Positions 43,813-53,508 are shown, counted from the first letter of the stretch. The stretch is 64,000 bases of DNA from NORP240 sp965222175 (GCA_965222175.1 OZ244938.1:3472001-3536000); one strand, 5' to 3'. The notes: generated by a model not told the origin, from the sequence alone. Numbers and translations are program-made.

Positions 43813-44862
43813 TCAGCTATCGAACAGCTTGCTGAACTGCCGACGACTGCGGGATTTCCAGTGACCCCGATGCCAGGCGTCGCTGGCCAGTAACGGCAGC
43901 ACGCTGGTGGCTTCGGCAAAGACCATCTGCTCCCTGGCAATATCCACCTTGCCCCAGGAACAGGCCTCTTTCAGTGTCGAGCTGGAACAGGCACCATCCC
44001 GGGAATCGGCGACGGTAATCTGCACGGCATACTTGTGCATGTCCACTTCGCGGCCCAGTATCTCGGCACAGACCACGGTATCCTGCACGAAGTTCTTGGG
44101 CACGCCGCCACCTATCATCAACAGTCCCGTCGTACCCGCCTCGATCTTGATATCCGTCAGTTCACGAAAATCCCGAATGGAGTCAAGGGTCAGGTGCCGC
44201 CCTGGCGAGTTGACCTGGTGATGCACCAGCCCGAATCCGGCGCTGGAATCTGTGAATGCCGGGCAGAAAACCGGCACGTCGTACCGATAGGCAGTCTCGA
44301 TCAGCGAGGCGTGCTTGTTTGCGTGCTGCTCACACCAGCGACCCATCTCCCTGATGAACTCCCGGGATGAGTAGGGTCGTGGCTCGAGGCTGTCGGCGAT
44401 CTCGGCAATGGTGTGATCACAGCGCTGCAGTTGTTCTTCGTCGATGAGGGTGTCATAGATACGATCGATATACAGGTCACGCAGGTCAGTATCGTCGACG
44501 AAAGGACTGCCCTGGTAATGCTTGAATCCCAGGGCTTCGAAAAAATCCATGTCAACCACAGTGGCACCGGTGGCCACGATGGCATCCACCATGTTGTATT
44601 CGATAAGGTCCGCGTATAGCTTCATGCACCCACCCGCCGACGTGGAACCGGCCACGGTGAGGATGATGCTGCAATTTTCGTCTGCCAGCATCTCATTGTA
44701 GATTTCCGTCGCGCGTGCCAGGTCACGGGAGGTGAATGACATCCTGTCCATGGCCGCGATAATCGGCCGGGCATCGAAGGAAGTTATATCGATATGTTGC
44801 ACTTCGTCTGCCAGCAGTTCCGCCTTGCGGTCTGCCTGTGGCTTGAGTTGAGCTTGTGTCAT
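43813..44862 (-). CDS. deoxyhypusine synthase family protein, probable homospermidine synthase
   Basis: A 349-residue member of the deoxyhypusine synthase family. NAD-binding segments (LTVAGSTSAGGCMKLYADLIEYNMVDAIVATGA split over one loop) and the active-site Lys305 in EACSWGKVDI, which forms the aminobutyl imine in the eukaryotic enzyme, are both present. Bacteria lack the eIF5A substrate; bacterial homologues transfer the aminobutyl group to putrescine and make homospermidine. The start overlaps the decarboxylase stop by 4 bp (ATGA) and the agmatinase follows after 4 bp, so the three are one operon. Confidence 0.88.
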   Translation of the reverse strand: MTQAQLKPQADRKAELLADEVQHIDITSFDARPIIAAMDRMSFTSRDLARATEIYNEMLADENCSIILTVAGSTSAGGCMKLYADLIEYNMVDAIVATGATVVDMDFFEALGFKHYQGSPFVDDTDLRDLYIDRIYDTLIDEEQLQRCDHTIAEIADSLEPRPYSSREFIREMGRWCEQHANKHASLIETAYRYDVPVFCPAFTDSSAGFGLVHHQVNSPGRHLTLDSIRDFRELTDIKIEAGTTGLLMIGGGVPKNFVQDTVVCAEILGREVDMHKYAVQITVADSRDGACSSSTLKEACSWGKVDIAREQMVFAEATSVLPLLASDAWHRGHWKSRSRRQFSKLFDS

Positions 44863-46085
44863 TGTGTGTCTCCCGGCGCCGGCCCGCTTTCCAGGGCACC
44901 GCCATTGATCATCGGATTGACTGTCGAAGGTCTTGCGTGATTGGACCGGTAAAGGGACAGTGCCGGCTCATCCAGAACATTCGTTACCGAATAACTGGCG
45001 AAGCCGTTGAAACCGGTACGAAACTGCATGCTGTAAGCTCCCAGGCCGCCGATCTCAAGGTAGTCCCCTTCGTCAACATCTGCCCGCAGCAGAAATGGCC
45101 CGGGCATGTAGTCCATGCTGTCACAGGTCGGCCCGTAAAAACTGAACTCACGGGAGTCCTGTGAGGCGTTAACCGGAGACTGCAGTTTCTGTACCGGATA
45201 GACAAATCCGGGCTGTCCGGCATCGAACAGGCCACCATAGGTTCCGTCATTGAGATACAGCGTCTGGTCCTTGCGCATCTCCACCCTGACGACCAGGGAT
45301 GCCCCTTCCGCCACCAGCGCGCGACCGGGCTCACACCACAACTCACAGGTCTCACTCACCGGCATCTGCTGGAATCGCTCGTTGATCGTGTTGACATAGT
45401 CGATCAGCGGCGGTGGGGCAAGATCCGGGTAGATGGATGGAAACCCGCCACCGACATCGAGGCAGTCGATGATGACCCCGGATCGGCGAATCAGCACGGC
45501 CACCTGGTCCATGGCTTCCACGTAGGCGTCAGTCCGCATGATCTGTGACCCGGCGTGGAAGCAGATGCCCAGTTTCCTGGCGACCTGCCTGGTTTGCAGC
45601 AACAGGTCGGCAGCCGGCTTTCCGGTGATGCCGAATTTGCCCGCCAGTTGCAGGCAGGAATGGCGATTGCTGACGGCCACCCGGACAAACAGGTTTAGGT
45701 CTGGTGCATTGCCGGTTTCTTCCAGTATCTTCCGCAGTTCAGCGGCACAATCCAGGGAAAAATCCCGGATACCGAAATCGAAGTAGGCCCTGCGTATCGC
45801 CAGTCGACTTTTCACCGGGTGCATGAACGACATACGCGCGCCCGGAACCCGGGCGTGAACCAGTTCGATTTCGGCCAGAGACGCCACGTCGAAATGCCGG
45901 ATTCCGGCGGCAGCCACCGTGGCCACGAAACAGGGGTTGGTTTTGACAGCGAACAGCACCCGACCGGGGAAAGTCCCCGAGAACCAGCGGGCAGCAGTGG
46001 TTACGGCATGTGGTCGCAGACAGTAGACAGGTTGCTCCGGTCGCGTTGCACATACCATGGCGTAGGCAGAAATGTATTCGTGCAT
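44859..46085 (-). CDS. PLP-dependent ornithine/lysine decarboxylase (alanine-racemase fold)
   Basis: A 408-residue group IV decarboxylase. The PLP Lys48 is in LFAVKTNP, the phosphate-binding glycines in DVGGGFPSIYP, the acidic ligand in WCEPGRALVAEG, and the catalytic Cys in GPTCDSMDYMPG, a motif that marks ornithine/lysine decarboxylases over carboxynorspermidine decarboxylase. The N-terminal start at 46085 has GGGAGG upstream; a frame reaching 46259 is unsupported. The product putrescine (or cadaverine) would feed the downstream deoxyhypusine-synthase-like enzyme. Confidence 0.9.
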   Translation of the reverse strand: MHEYISAYAMVCATRPEQPVYCLRPHAVTTAARWFSGTFPGRVLFAVKTNPCFVATVAAAGIRHFDVASLAEIELVHARVPGARMSFMHPVKSRLAIRRAYFDFGIRDFSLDCAAELRKILEETGNAPDLNLFVRVAVSNRHSCLQLAGKFGITGKPAADLLLQTRQVARKLGICFHAGSQIMRTDAYVEAMDQVAVLIRRSGVIIDCLDVGGGFPSIYPDLAPPPLIDYVNTINERFQQMPVSETCELWCEPGRALVAEGASLVVRVEMRKDQTLYLNDGTYGGLFDAGQPGFVYPVQKLQSPVNASQDSREFSFYGPTCDSMDYMPGPFLLRADVDEGDYLEIGGLGAYSMQFRTGFNGFASYSVTNVLDEPALSLYRSNHARPSTVNPMINGGALESGPAPGDTQ

Positions 46086-46325
46086 TTCATAAAACCTCCC
46101 ATGGGCAGTTGAACAAGGCGCCAGATCCCTGAATTGCTCATCAGGACTGATGATCAGGTGAATCGCAGGCACTTGAACCCAGGATTCAACCCTACTGGCG
46201 AGCGCGAATTTTATGGCTTTTTTCCCGCTTGTAAAGAAATTTGTGATGGTCAAACCCAATTATTTTCACGGGGCCCGAATTCCTACCCGGCAATCCGGGG
46301 TAGGCAAGGCACCAGCGTGCGTGCT

Positions 46326-46380
46326 AGTGTCCTGTCCGGATAATTCACATCGTTTCAGCGAACTATCCGGACAGGACACT
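46326..46380. repeat. 55-bp near-perfect palindrome (possible MITE or hairpin)
   Basis: Arms of 21 bp, AGTGTCCTGTCCGGATA plus four bases (46326-46346 and 46360-46380), pair with one mismatch around a 13-nt loop; the outer 17 bp are perfect. It lies 79 bp upstream of the YaiI-family start, between divergent genes. It has no poly-U tail. It resembles a miniature inverted-repeat element or the paired ends of an IS. Confidence 0.6.
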
Positions 46381-46458
46381 GGTTTCCGGCATCTGGCTGA
46401 AGTGAAGCGTGCTAACCGTGATTACAGTTGCCGGGCAATTGCCGGGGGCAGGTCGATT

Positions 46459-46923
46459 TTGAAGATCTGGGTTGATGCGGACGCCTGTCCGGTGGTTATC
46501 AGGGAAATTCTGTTCCGCGCTGCCCAGCGCACCGGAACGCCCCTTACCCTGGTTGCCAATCAGCCCCTGCGCACGCCGCCTTCGACCCTGATCAATGCCC
46601 TGCAGGTTGGCGCCGGATTCGACAAGGCCGATGACGAAATCGTACTGCGGATAGCAGCCGGCGACCTGGCAATTACCAGCGATATTCCGCTGGCGGCGGA
46701 AGTCATAGCCAAGGGTGCCCTGGTGCTGAGCCCGCGGGGGGAACTGTTGACCCGCAGCAACATAAAGGCGCGACTGAATATGCGTGATTTCCTCGATTCC
46801 ATGCGTTCCAGCGGTTTCGATACCGGCGGTCCCGCGGCCCTGGGCCAGAAGGATCGTAAACTGTTTGCCGACCACCTGGACCGGTTGCTGGCCAGGGCAG
46901 CAAACCGGCCGGAGCAACCGTAG
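46459..46923 (+). CDS. YaiI/YqxD family (DUF188, PIN-like) protein
   Basis: A 154-residue UPF0178 protein. It opens with the hallmark KIWVDADACPVVIREILFRAA and continues with NQPL, GFDKADDEIV, AITSDIPLAAEVIAKGA and PRGELLTRSNIKARLNMRDFLD. The domain fits a PIN-like nuclease fold, but no activity is established here. The start is a TTG at 46459 with AGGT upstream; the frame is open further left, across the palindrome at 46326, but family length argues for the TTG. The methyltransferase gene follows after 39 bp. Confidence 0.88.
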   Translation: MKIWVDADACPVVIREILFRAAQRTGTPLTLVANQPLRTPPSTLINALQVGAGFDKADDEIVLRIAAGDLAITSDIPLAAEVIAKGALVLSPRGELLTRSNIKARLNMRDFLDSMRSSGFDTGGPAALGQKDRKLFADHLDRLLARAANRPEQP

Positions 46924-46962
46924 GGCAGCAGCCAATCAACACCTGTAACAGGAACCCGCACT

Positions 46963-47556
46963 ATGAAGCCAAAAACCCTGGGTACCCGGTACGATAAAAT
47001 CGCCAGCTGGTGGCACCAGCAGCATGCCGGTTCCCGGTACGGGGTGGCCCAGGTCAAACGGGCGCTGCAATTCTGCAAGCGCGGCGGGGCGGCCCTCGAT
47101 GTGGGCTGCGGTGCCGGTGGCAGGCTGGTGAGACTGATGCAGCAGCACGAGCTGGCCGTTACCGGCATCGACGTCTCCGCGGAGATGATCAAGCTGGCGA
47201 TCGAGAATCACCCCCAGGAAAACTTTTTCGTCGCCGATATCTGCAGTTTCGAAACGGCAGAACGGTTTGAGCTGATTGTCGCCTGGGACAGTATTTTTCA
47301 TCTGCCTCTGGAACAGCAGGAACCGGTAGTCGGCAGGTTATGCCAGATGCTCAAGCAGGGGGGCGTGCTTATCTACACGTTTGGCGATGCTGTCGGGGAA
47401 CATGACGACACCTGGCATGGCGACGTCTTTCACTACAGCTCCATCGGCATCAACGGCAACCTGGAGGTGCTGCAGCGCCATGGCCTGCTGTGCAAGCACC
47501 TGGAGCTGGATCAATGGCCGGAGGATCATGTCTACCTTATCGCGACAAGGACATGA
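46963..47556 (+). CDS. class I SAM-dependent methyltransferase
   Basis: A 197-residue methyltransferase with motif I ALDVGCGAGGRLVRL, the ribose-binding acidic residue in VTGIDVSAEMIKLA, motif II FFVADICSFE and motif post-II LIVAWDSIFHLPLEQQEPVV. The small size points to a small-molecule acceptor. It is probably cotranscribed with the YaiI-family gene and converges with the esterase gene 8 bp away. Confidence 0.9.
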   Translation: MKPKTLGTRYDKIASWWHQQHAGSRYGVAQVKRALQFCKRGGAALDVGCGAGGRLVRLMQQHELAVTGIDVSAEMIKLAIENHPQENFFVADICSFETAERFELIVAWDSIFHLPLEQQEPVVGRLCQMLKQGGVLIYTFGDAVGEHDDTWHGDVFHYSSIGINGNLEVLQRHGLLCKHLELDQWPEDHVYLIATRT

Positions 47557-47564
47557 ACTGCCGG

Positions 47565-48269
47565 TTATTGCTCCAGGGAGTTCAGCCAGGTGGCGACGCG
47601 ATCCCAGTCCAGGCCGAACATATGCGGTTGACCGTAAAGCAGTTCGGCATCCAGGATGGCTCCGGCCTGTTCCAGCGTCGCTACCGTGGCGTCGAATTCT
47701 GCGCCCCATCCCAACTCGTCCGCACTGCCTATACGCAGGTAGATGGGTAGACCGGACAGGTTTTCCAGGTAGGCGCCATCGCGGGCCAGGGCCGGCACGG
47801 CCATGACGCCCAGGGTCTCGCCTGGAAATCTGCCGGCCAGCTCCAGTGCGGACATACCGCCTGCTGAAATGCCGGCCAACAGCGTTTTCCCGGTGCTGAT
47901 GTCATCCCGCTGCTGCAAAAAAGCGATCAGCTGTCTGACCCGGTCGCCGTTTGCGCCGCGAAACGAGCGGTTATCCGGTGAGATCGGCACGGCAACGGCC
48001 CAGCCCAACGCGGCCAGTTCCCGGGCATAGAAGCGGAACACGGTATAGGAAATAGGCGCATTTCCCGAGCCACCGCCCATGAACACGGCCAGCGGGCTGG
48101 TGCCGGAACCCCCGTTGCGGTCAGCTTCATCGGGTAGCGCAAGAAAGTATTGAATGGTGCTGCCATCGTCCAGAGTCAGCCTGTCCTGGCCAAGGACAGT
48201 CACCGGAGACGACACCATGAGAAATGTCGCAAGCAAGGTAAGGAGGCCTGATGCCGGCTGTCGCTTCAT
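47565..48269 (-). CDS. exported alpha/beta hydrolase
   Basis: A 234-residue hydrolase with signal peptide (cleaved near TVLG). The oxyanion and nucleophile regions are VFMGGGSGNAP and LAGISAGGMSALELA (Ser in GISAGG), the acid is in RIGSADELGWG, and the catalytic His is in YGQPHMFGLDW. Likely a periplasmic esterase or acyl hydrolase. It follows slyD by 59 bp on the same strand. Confidence 0.85.
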   Translation of the reverse strand: MKRQPASGLLTLLATFLMVSSPVTVLGQDRLTLDDGSTIQYFLALPDEADRNGGSGTSPLAVFMGGGSGNAPISYTVFRFYARELAALGWAVAVPISPDNRSFRGANGDRVRQLIAFLQQRDDISTGKTLLAGISAGGMSALELAGRFPGETLGVMAVPALARDGAYLENLSGLPIYLRIGSADELGWGAEFDATVATLEQAGAILDAELLYGQPHMFGLDWDRVATWLNSLEQ

Positions 48270-48328
48270 GGTCGCTTCCCCTCGTAGCTGCCCTGATCCT
48301 GTGAGCTCATGGCGTATCGCTGCGACGG

Positions 48329-48817
48329 TCAGTGGTCGTGGCCGCCGGTATGGACATGGCCATGCTCGATTTCCTGCGGTGTGGCTTCCCTGACATCCAT
48401 TACCTCGACGTCGAAATGCAGCGTCTTGCCGGCCATGGGGTGGTTGGCATCGATGGTAACGTCGTCGCCTTTTACATCCACAACCCGCACCTGGCGCTGC
48501 TGACCGCCTTCGCCCTGGGCGACAAACGTCATGCCGGGCTGCACGTCATCCACGCCCTGAAACATTTCCTTGCTGATAGTCTGCACCAGTTCGTCACTGG
48601 TTTCGCCATAGGCATCCTTGGGCTCGACGGTAGTGGCAAATTTGCTGCCAACGCTCTTGCCATGCAGTTCGCTTTCCAGCCCCGGGATAAGGTTATTTTC
48701 GCCATGCAGATACGCCAGGGGTTCTTTGCCCTCGGAACTGTCCATTACCTGGCCGTCATCGTCCTTCAGCGTGTAATGAATCGACACTACGCTGTGTTTG
48801 CCTATCATCAATGTCAT
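48329..48817 (-). CDS. slyD: FKBP-type peptidyl-prolyl isomerase SlyD
   Basis: A 162-residue SlyD-type peptidyl-prolyl isomerase and chaperone. It has the FKBP start (VSIHYTLKDDDGQVMDSS), the LAYLHGENNLIPGLESELHG segment, the insert-in-flap region (PKDAYGETSDELVQTI ... GQQRQVRVVDVKGDDVTIDANHPMAGKTLHFDVEVMDVREAT) and a short His-rich tail (HGHVHTGGHDH) that can bind nickel. The start at 48817 has AAGGT 6 bp upstream; a frame to 48964 is not needed. Confidence 0.95.
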   Translation of the reverse strand: MTLMIGKHSVVSIHYTLKDDDGQVMDSSEGKEPLAYLHGENNLIPGLESELHGKSVGSKFATTVEPKDAYGETSDELVQTISKEMFQGVDDVQPGMTFVAQGEGGQQRQVRVVDVKGDDVTIDANHPMAGKTLHFDVEVMDVREATPQEIEHGHVHTGGHDH

Positions 48818-49085
48818 ATCTTTACCTTTGTAATCCTGTTGTAGTGGTATTGCAGTTTCCTGGTTGAGGTCCTGATAAGGAGACGGCGAAATCCAGTAGT
48901 GCAGATTACTGACGGGAAAAACACTTCTGACGAAACCCACCCGGACGATGAGGAAGGTTACCACGGATCGTTGGTGATTGCGTATTTCCGTCGGCTAATT
49001 CCCGGACGTCAGCGGATTTTTCGCGATTATTGACGCAGTTATCGTGGCTTTCCCGCAGCACGACCAGGCCCGTAAGCGGGTACGG

Positions 49086-49877
49086 TCACTGCTCGTAAAG
49101 AGAGCCGAAGCGGGCCTGCAGTTTACGCATTCCGGACAGCCAGCGATCATAGTCCGAGGTCTTGCGCTGCATATAGGTAAGCACTTCAGGGTGTGGCAGG
49201 ATCAGGAACTGTTCCCTGGCCAGGGTCTCAATGACCGTATCCGCCAGCTGTTCCGGCTCCAGCATACCGTCGACACCCGCCACGCCCCCGTCGCGGGTAT
49301 TGGCGGTCATTTCGGAGCGAACCGCCTGGGGACACAGGACGGACACCTTGATGCCACGGTCACCATAGGTAATGGCCAGCCATTCGGCGAATCCCACGGC
49401 GGCGTGCTTGGTTACTGCATAGGGCGCTGAACCTATCTGGCTCAGCAATCCGGCGGCGGATGCCGTATTCAGCAGATATCCCTCGCCCCGCTGCAGCATC
49501 GACGGCAACACCGCCCTGGCCGCGAAGACGTGAGCCATGACGTTGATATCCCAGATTTTCTGCCAGGCATCGGTGGCCACCTCCTCCCCGCCGGGAGTGA
49601 AAATACCGGCGTTGGAACACATCAGGTCCACGACACCAAACTCATCCAGGACACCGGCCACCAGTTCCCTGACCTGTTCTTCCCGGCCCACATCGGTGGT
49701 CACCGGACGGCTTTGTGTCTGCCGGGCGATAGCGGATGCCACGCGGCTGGCGCCTTCGGCATTGACATCGGCAACAATCACCGCCCGCGCACCTTCCGCG
49801 GCAAAGCGCTGGCAAAGAGCCCTGCCGATACCACTGGCTCCACCGGTCACTATTACCACCTTGTCTTTCACCTGCAT
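49086..49877 (-). CDS. short-chain dehydrogenase/reductase
   Basis: A 263-residue classical SDR: cofactor motif VTGGASGIG, CSNAGIF in place of NNAG, catalytic Ser in LLNTASAAGLL, and the YxxxK motif (YAVTKHA). An N-terminal Asp in VIVADVNAEG suggests NAD(H) preference. It lies 18 bp after the nitronate monooxygenase stop on the same strand, so the two are an operon. The substrate is unknown. Confidence 0.93.
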   Translation of the reverse strand: MQVKDKVVIVTGGASGIGRALCQRFAAEGARAVIVADVNAEGASRVASAIARQTQSRPVTTDVGREEQVRELVAGVLDEFGVVDLMCSNAGIFTPGGEEVATDAWQKIWDINVMAHVFAARAVLPSMLQRGEGYLLNTASAAGLLSQIGSAPYAVTKHAAVGFAEWLAITYGDRGIKVSVLCPQAVRSEMTANTRDGGVAGVDGMLEPEQLADTVIETLAREQFLILPHPEVLTYMQRKTSDYDRWLSGMRKLQARFGSLYEQ

Positions 49878-49895
49878 CGTCGTCTCCCAGGGATC

Positions 49896-50876
49896 TCAAT
49901 CAGTCAGTAACCCGCCCAACCGGTCGGTAATAATGGCTTCGGCTTCGCTGACGATGCGCTCCACCAGCTCCCGGCAGGACGGGATATCATCAATCAGCCC
50001 GATCACCATACCGGCTGACCAGACACCGTTTTCCAGGTCACCCTGTTCCAGCAGTTCCCTGCCCCGCGTTCCTTTTACCAATGGTGCTATTTCATCGAAA
50101 TCCGTCGGCCCTTCCCCGGCTTCTATTTCCAGCACCTTCCGGGCGATGCTGTTGTTAAAAACCCTGGCCGTATTCCGTAACGATCGATACAGTAGCGCGG
50201 TGTCCAGTTCGGACGCATCCACCATCGCCTGCTTGACCTTTTCATGAATTGGCGCTTCCCGGGTCACCATGAACCGGGTGCCCATGTTAATGCCGTCGGC
50301 TCCCAGTGCCAGCGCCGCGGCCAGACCACGACCGTCGGCGAATCCCCCCGATGCGATAAACGGAATTTTCAGGCGGCGGGCAGCCAGCGGCAGCAGGATG
50401 AGGTTGGTAACGTCGTCTTCGCCGGGATGACCGGCGCACTCGAAACCGTCGACACTGACCAGGTCACAGCCGATGCTTTCCGCCTTCAGCGAGTGCCGTA
50501 TCGACGTGCATTTGTGGATTACCGTTATCCCCGCTTCTTTCATCGCCGGCAGAAACGGCTGGGGGTTTCGTCCCGCGGTTTCCACTATTTTAATGCCGGA
50601 ATCGATGATGGCTGCCAGGTATTCGTCGTAAGGAACCGGCTTGATGGTTGGCAGAATGGTCAGATTTACACCGAATGGTCTGTCCGTCATCTGCCTGCAG
50701 CGCTCTATCTCCCGGTGCAGGTCTTCCGGTGTGGGCTGGGTCAGCGCCGTGAGAATTCCCAGGCCACCGGCGTTGGCCACCGCCGAGGTCATCTCGGCAC
50801 GACCCACCCATTGCATGCCGCCCTGTATCACGGGATGCGTGATCCCGAGCATTTCTGTCACACGGGTCCTGATCAA
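49896..50876 (-). CDS. nitronate monooxygenase (NMO family) protein
   Basis: A 326-residue FMN-dependent TIM-barrel protein of the NMO/2-nitropropane dioxygenase family. Landmarks: HPVIQGGMQWVGRAEMTSAVANAGGLGILTA split over the first helix, FGVNLTILPT, DGFECAGHPGEDDV with the catalytic-region His, FIASGGFADGRGLAAALALGADGINMGTRF for FMN phosphate binding. Such enzymes oxidise alkyl nitronates or related compounds; some are enoyl-ACP reductases. It is the first gene of the pair with the SDR. Confidence 0.92.
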   Translation of the reverse strand: MIRTRVTEMLGITHPVIQGGMQWVGRAEMTSAVANAGGLGILTALTQPTPEDLHREIERCRQMTDRPFGVNLTILPTIKPVPYDEYLAAIIDSGIKIVETAGRNPQPFLPAMKEAGITVIHKCTSIRHSLKAESIGCDLVSVDGFECAGHPGEDDVTNLILLPLAARRLKIPFIASGGFADGRGLAAALALGADGINMGTRFMVTREAPIHEKVKQAMVDASELDTALLYRSLRNTARVFNNSIARKVLEIEAGEGPTDFDEIAPLVKGTRGRELLEQGDLENGVWSAGMVIGLIDDIPSCRELVERIVSEAEAIITDRLGGLLTD

Positions 50877-51429
50877 GTTCTCCCCCTGAAAGCGCTATCC
50901 CGTCGGTGCGCTGCTGTCACCGGCTGCTGATTTGGTACGTCAGAGACTGCGCCATCACCTGTCGACATCGTTCTGCCCATGGCGATTGACACGGTTCCCT
51001 CGTCGCTGCGCGGGCTAGTTTACGTTGTAACCCGTTGCCAGGAAACCTCCGGTGACGACTTTGCGGATCCTGCGCGAGCCTGCAGCCTGCCGCGACCAGG
51101 GCTTCTATGCCGGCAAAGGCAGAAGCCCCAGGCAGGCACAACTGCGCCGCCAAAGCGGGCCGCAGGCCGGGCAGTAATCACGATATCCCCTGCCGAAGGC
51201 TACGGAAAACTGACAAGGGCTGTGTTATAGTTGGGCGCTTTTGAATTCAGCCGGGAAATACAGGGGTTTATCCGCGGTCAGATCCTCTGAAAAGGACGCA
51301 ACTCACAGCTGAAAGCAGCCGGACATACGGCGTACATCCCTGAGCCGGGTCAACCAGCCGTTGATGCCAGGCCCGGTAAATCGACACACCGCGGAATTTG
51401 ACAGCAGTACAGTAAATCGGGAGAGAAAA
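50877..51429. other. 553-bp divergent intergenic region
   Basis: No supported gene. It separates the nitronate monooxygenase operon (minus) from the second TonB receptor (plus) and should contain both promoters. I saw no clear operator or hairpin. Confidence 0.5.
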
Positions 51430-53508
51430 ATGGTTCGTAAATTACTCGTTAGCGGCATCGCGGCAGCAACCGCGCTGATGTCCCATTCCGCCGGCGCGCA
51501 GCCGGGGGCTGAAACACTGGATGAGATTATCGTGACTTCCACGACTCGCCGCGCCGAGTCCCTGGGGGACATCAATGCCAGTGTTGCCTTACTCAGTGAA
51601 GAAGAACTGCGCCGGATCGCGCATACCCATTTCCAGGAATCGCTGAACCGCCTGCCGGGCGTCAATATAAGCCGCAACAACGGGCAGGAAAGCCTGATCG
51701 CGATTCGTTCACCGGTACTGACGGGACCGGGAGCCTGCGGTTCGTTTCTGACCGCCGAACAGGGAATTCCCCTGCGTGCTGCCGGATTCTGTAATGTCAA
51801 CGAAATGTTCGATGCCAACACCGAAAACGCCGAACGCATCGAGGTCATCCGCGGGCCTGGCAGCGCGTTTTACGGTTCCAATGCGCTGCACGGCATGATC
51901 AATATCGTCCTCCCGGAACCGGAAGAGAAGCTGGAGCTTACCCTTGAGGCCGGTCCATGGGGCTCCTACCGTGGCGGTGCCCAGGTAGGCTTCGACTATG
52001 GCAATTTCAAGCACATCTTCCTGGTTACCGGGCAGAATGCCGAGGGCTGGCAGGATGAAAGCGGCGTTGATCAGCAGAAACTGAGCTGGCGCTACCAGTA
52101 CCAGACCGACGGCGGCTACCTGCTGGACGGCGGCTTCACCCGGACCAACCTGAACCAGGAAACCGGTGGCTATGTCGTCGGCCCGGAAGCCTACAAGGAC
52201 AGTTCGCTGCGGGAGACCAACGCCAATCCCGAGGCTTATCGGGACAACGAGTCGTTCCGCATCTGGACCCGGGTCAGCAAGGAGTTCGACAACGACTGGG
52301 AAGTGGTCTTCACGCCCTATTTCCGCGAGGTGAATCTTAACTTCATCCAGCATTTCCTGCCCGGACAGCCAACCGAGGACAGCGAACATCGCAGCCTTGG
52401 CATGCAGTTCGCCACTTACAAGGATTTCAGCGACAACGCGTACATGGCGGTGGGCCTGGACATGGAAACCACCGACGGCAACCTGTTCCAGTTCCAGGAG
52501 AATGCAACCGAAGGGTCCGCGTTCCTGCGCAATACCATCCCCCAGGGGGCACACTACGATTACGAGGTCGAAGCATTCCAGTTTGCGCCGTTTGTCCACT
52601 ACCAGTATTACCTCAACGAAAGCTGGGATGTTTCCCTGGGACTTCGCTGGGAACAGATGGACTACGAGTACGACAACCTGATGCTGGACGGCCGAACCAA
52701 GGACAATGGCGAAGCCTGTGGGTTTGGTGGCTGCCGCTACAGCAGGCCGGCTGATCGTGACGACGACTTCGACAACCTGTCGCCGAAATTCGGCGTCCGC
52801 TACCGGTTCAACGATCAGCACAACGTTCAGGCCAGGGTGCAACGCGGATTCCGCGCGCCACAGGCAACGGAACTGTATCGCCTGCAGGGATCACAGACCG
52901 TGGCCGACCTGGATTCCGTCGAACTGGACAGCTACGAGCTCGCCTTTGAAGGGTTTGGCAACGGCTGGGAATATTCGGTGACCGGCTTCTACATGTACAA
53001 GGAAAACGAGATTGGCACCGACAGCTCCCGCGCCAAGGTGGTCGGCAACGAGACCGAGCACCGCGGTGTGGAACTGAGCGGCGCCGTCGCGCTGACGGAT
53101 GTCCTGACCCTGGCCGGCACCTACAATATCGCCCGCCATACCTACGAGAAGGACAATGCCATCGGCGCCATTGTCGAGGGCAACGACGTTGACACGGCAC
53201 CGAAGAATTTCGGTAACTTTCGCCTGAGCTGGCAGATCACGCCCGCCCTGTCCACGGAACTGGAATGGGTCGACATGGGCGAGTATTACACCAACCCGGA
53301 GAATACCGCCGAATACGAGGGCCACGACGTCTTCAACCTGCGCACCAACTGGTCGGTGAATGAAGACCTGAACGTGTCCCTGAGGGTGCTGAACCTGACT
53401 GACGAGGAATATGCCGAGCGCGCCGACTGGACCACGTTCCAGGGCGATCGCTATTTCATCGGCCAACCCCTGCGGGCCTTTCTGTCGGTCACCTGGAACA
53501 TGCTGTAA
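51430..53508 (+). CDS. TonB-dependent outer-membrane receptor
   Basis: A 692-residue receptor: signal peptide (VSGIAAATALMSHSAGA), TonB box (ETLDEIIVTST), plug domain (FQESLNRLPGVNISRNN ... IEVIRGPGSAFYGSNALHGMINIV) with a Cys pair (PGACGSF, AGFCNVN), and a barrel with another close Cys pair (GEACGFGGCRY). The final residue set is VTWNML, not the usual terminal Phe/Trp. GGGAGAG lies just before the ATG. The barrel looks like the BtuB/siderophore-receptor group; the ligand is unknown. A strong terminator follows. Confidence 0.93.
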   Translation: MVRKLLVSGIAAATALMSHSAGAQPGAETLDEIIVTSTTRRAESLGDINASVALLSEEELRRIAHTHFQESLNRLPGVNISRNNGQESLIAIRSPVLTGPGACGSFLTAEQGIPLRAAGFCNVNEMFDANTENAERIEVIRGPGSAFYGSNALHGMINIVLPEPEEKLELTLEAGPWGSYRGGAQVGFDYGNFKHIFLVTGQNAEGWQDESGVDQQKLSWRYQYQTDGGYLLDGGFTRTNLNQETGGYVVGPEAYKDSSLRETNANPEAYRDNESFRIWTRVSKEFDNDWEVVFTPYFREVNLNFIQHFLPGQPTEDSEHRSLGMQFATYKDFSDNAYMAVGLDMETTDGNLFQFQENATEGSAFLRNTIPQGAHYDYEVEAFQFAPFVHYQYYLNESWDVSLGLRWEQMDYEYDNLMLDGRTKDNGEACGFGGCRYSRPADRDDDFDNLSPKFGVRYRFNDQHNVQARVQRGFRAPQATELYRLQGSQTVADLDSVELDSYELAFEGFGNGWEYSVTGFYMYKENEIGTDSSRAKVVGNETEHRGVELSGAVALTDVLTLAGTYNIARHTYEKDNAIGAIVEGNDVDTAPKNFGNFRLSWQITPALSTELEWVDMGEYYTNPENTAEYEGHDVFNLRTNWSVNEDLNVSLRVLNLTDEEYAERADWTTFQGDRYFIGQPLRAFLSVTWNML

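Noticed and set aside
51709..52842. Minus-strand frame of 377 codons antisense to the second TonB receptor
   Set aside because: Same reasoning: it mirrors the receptor coding sequence.
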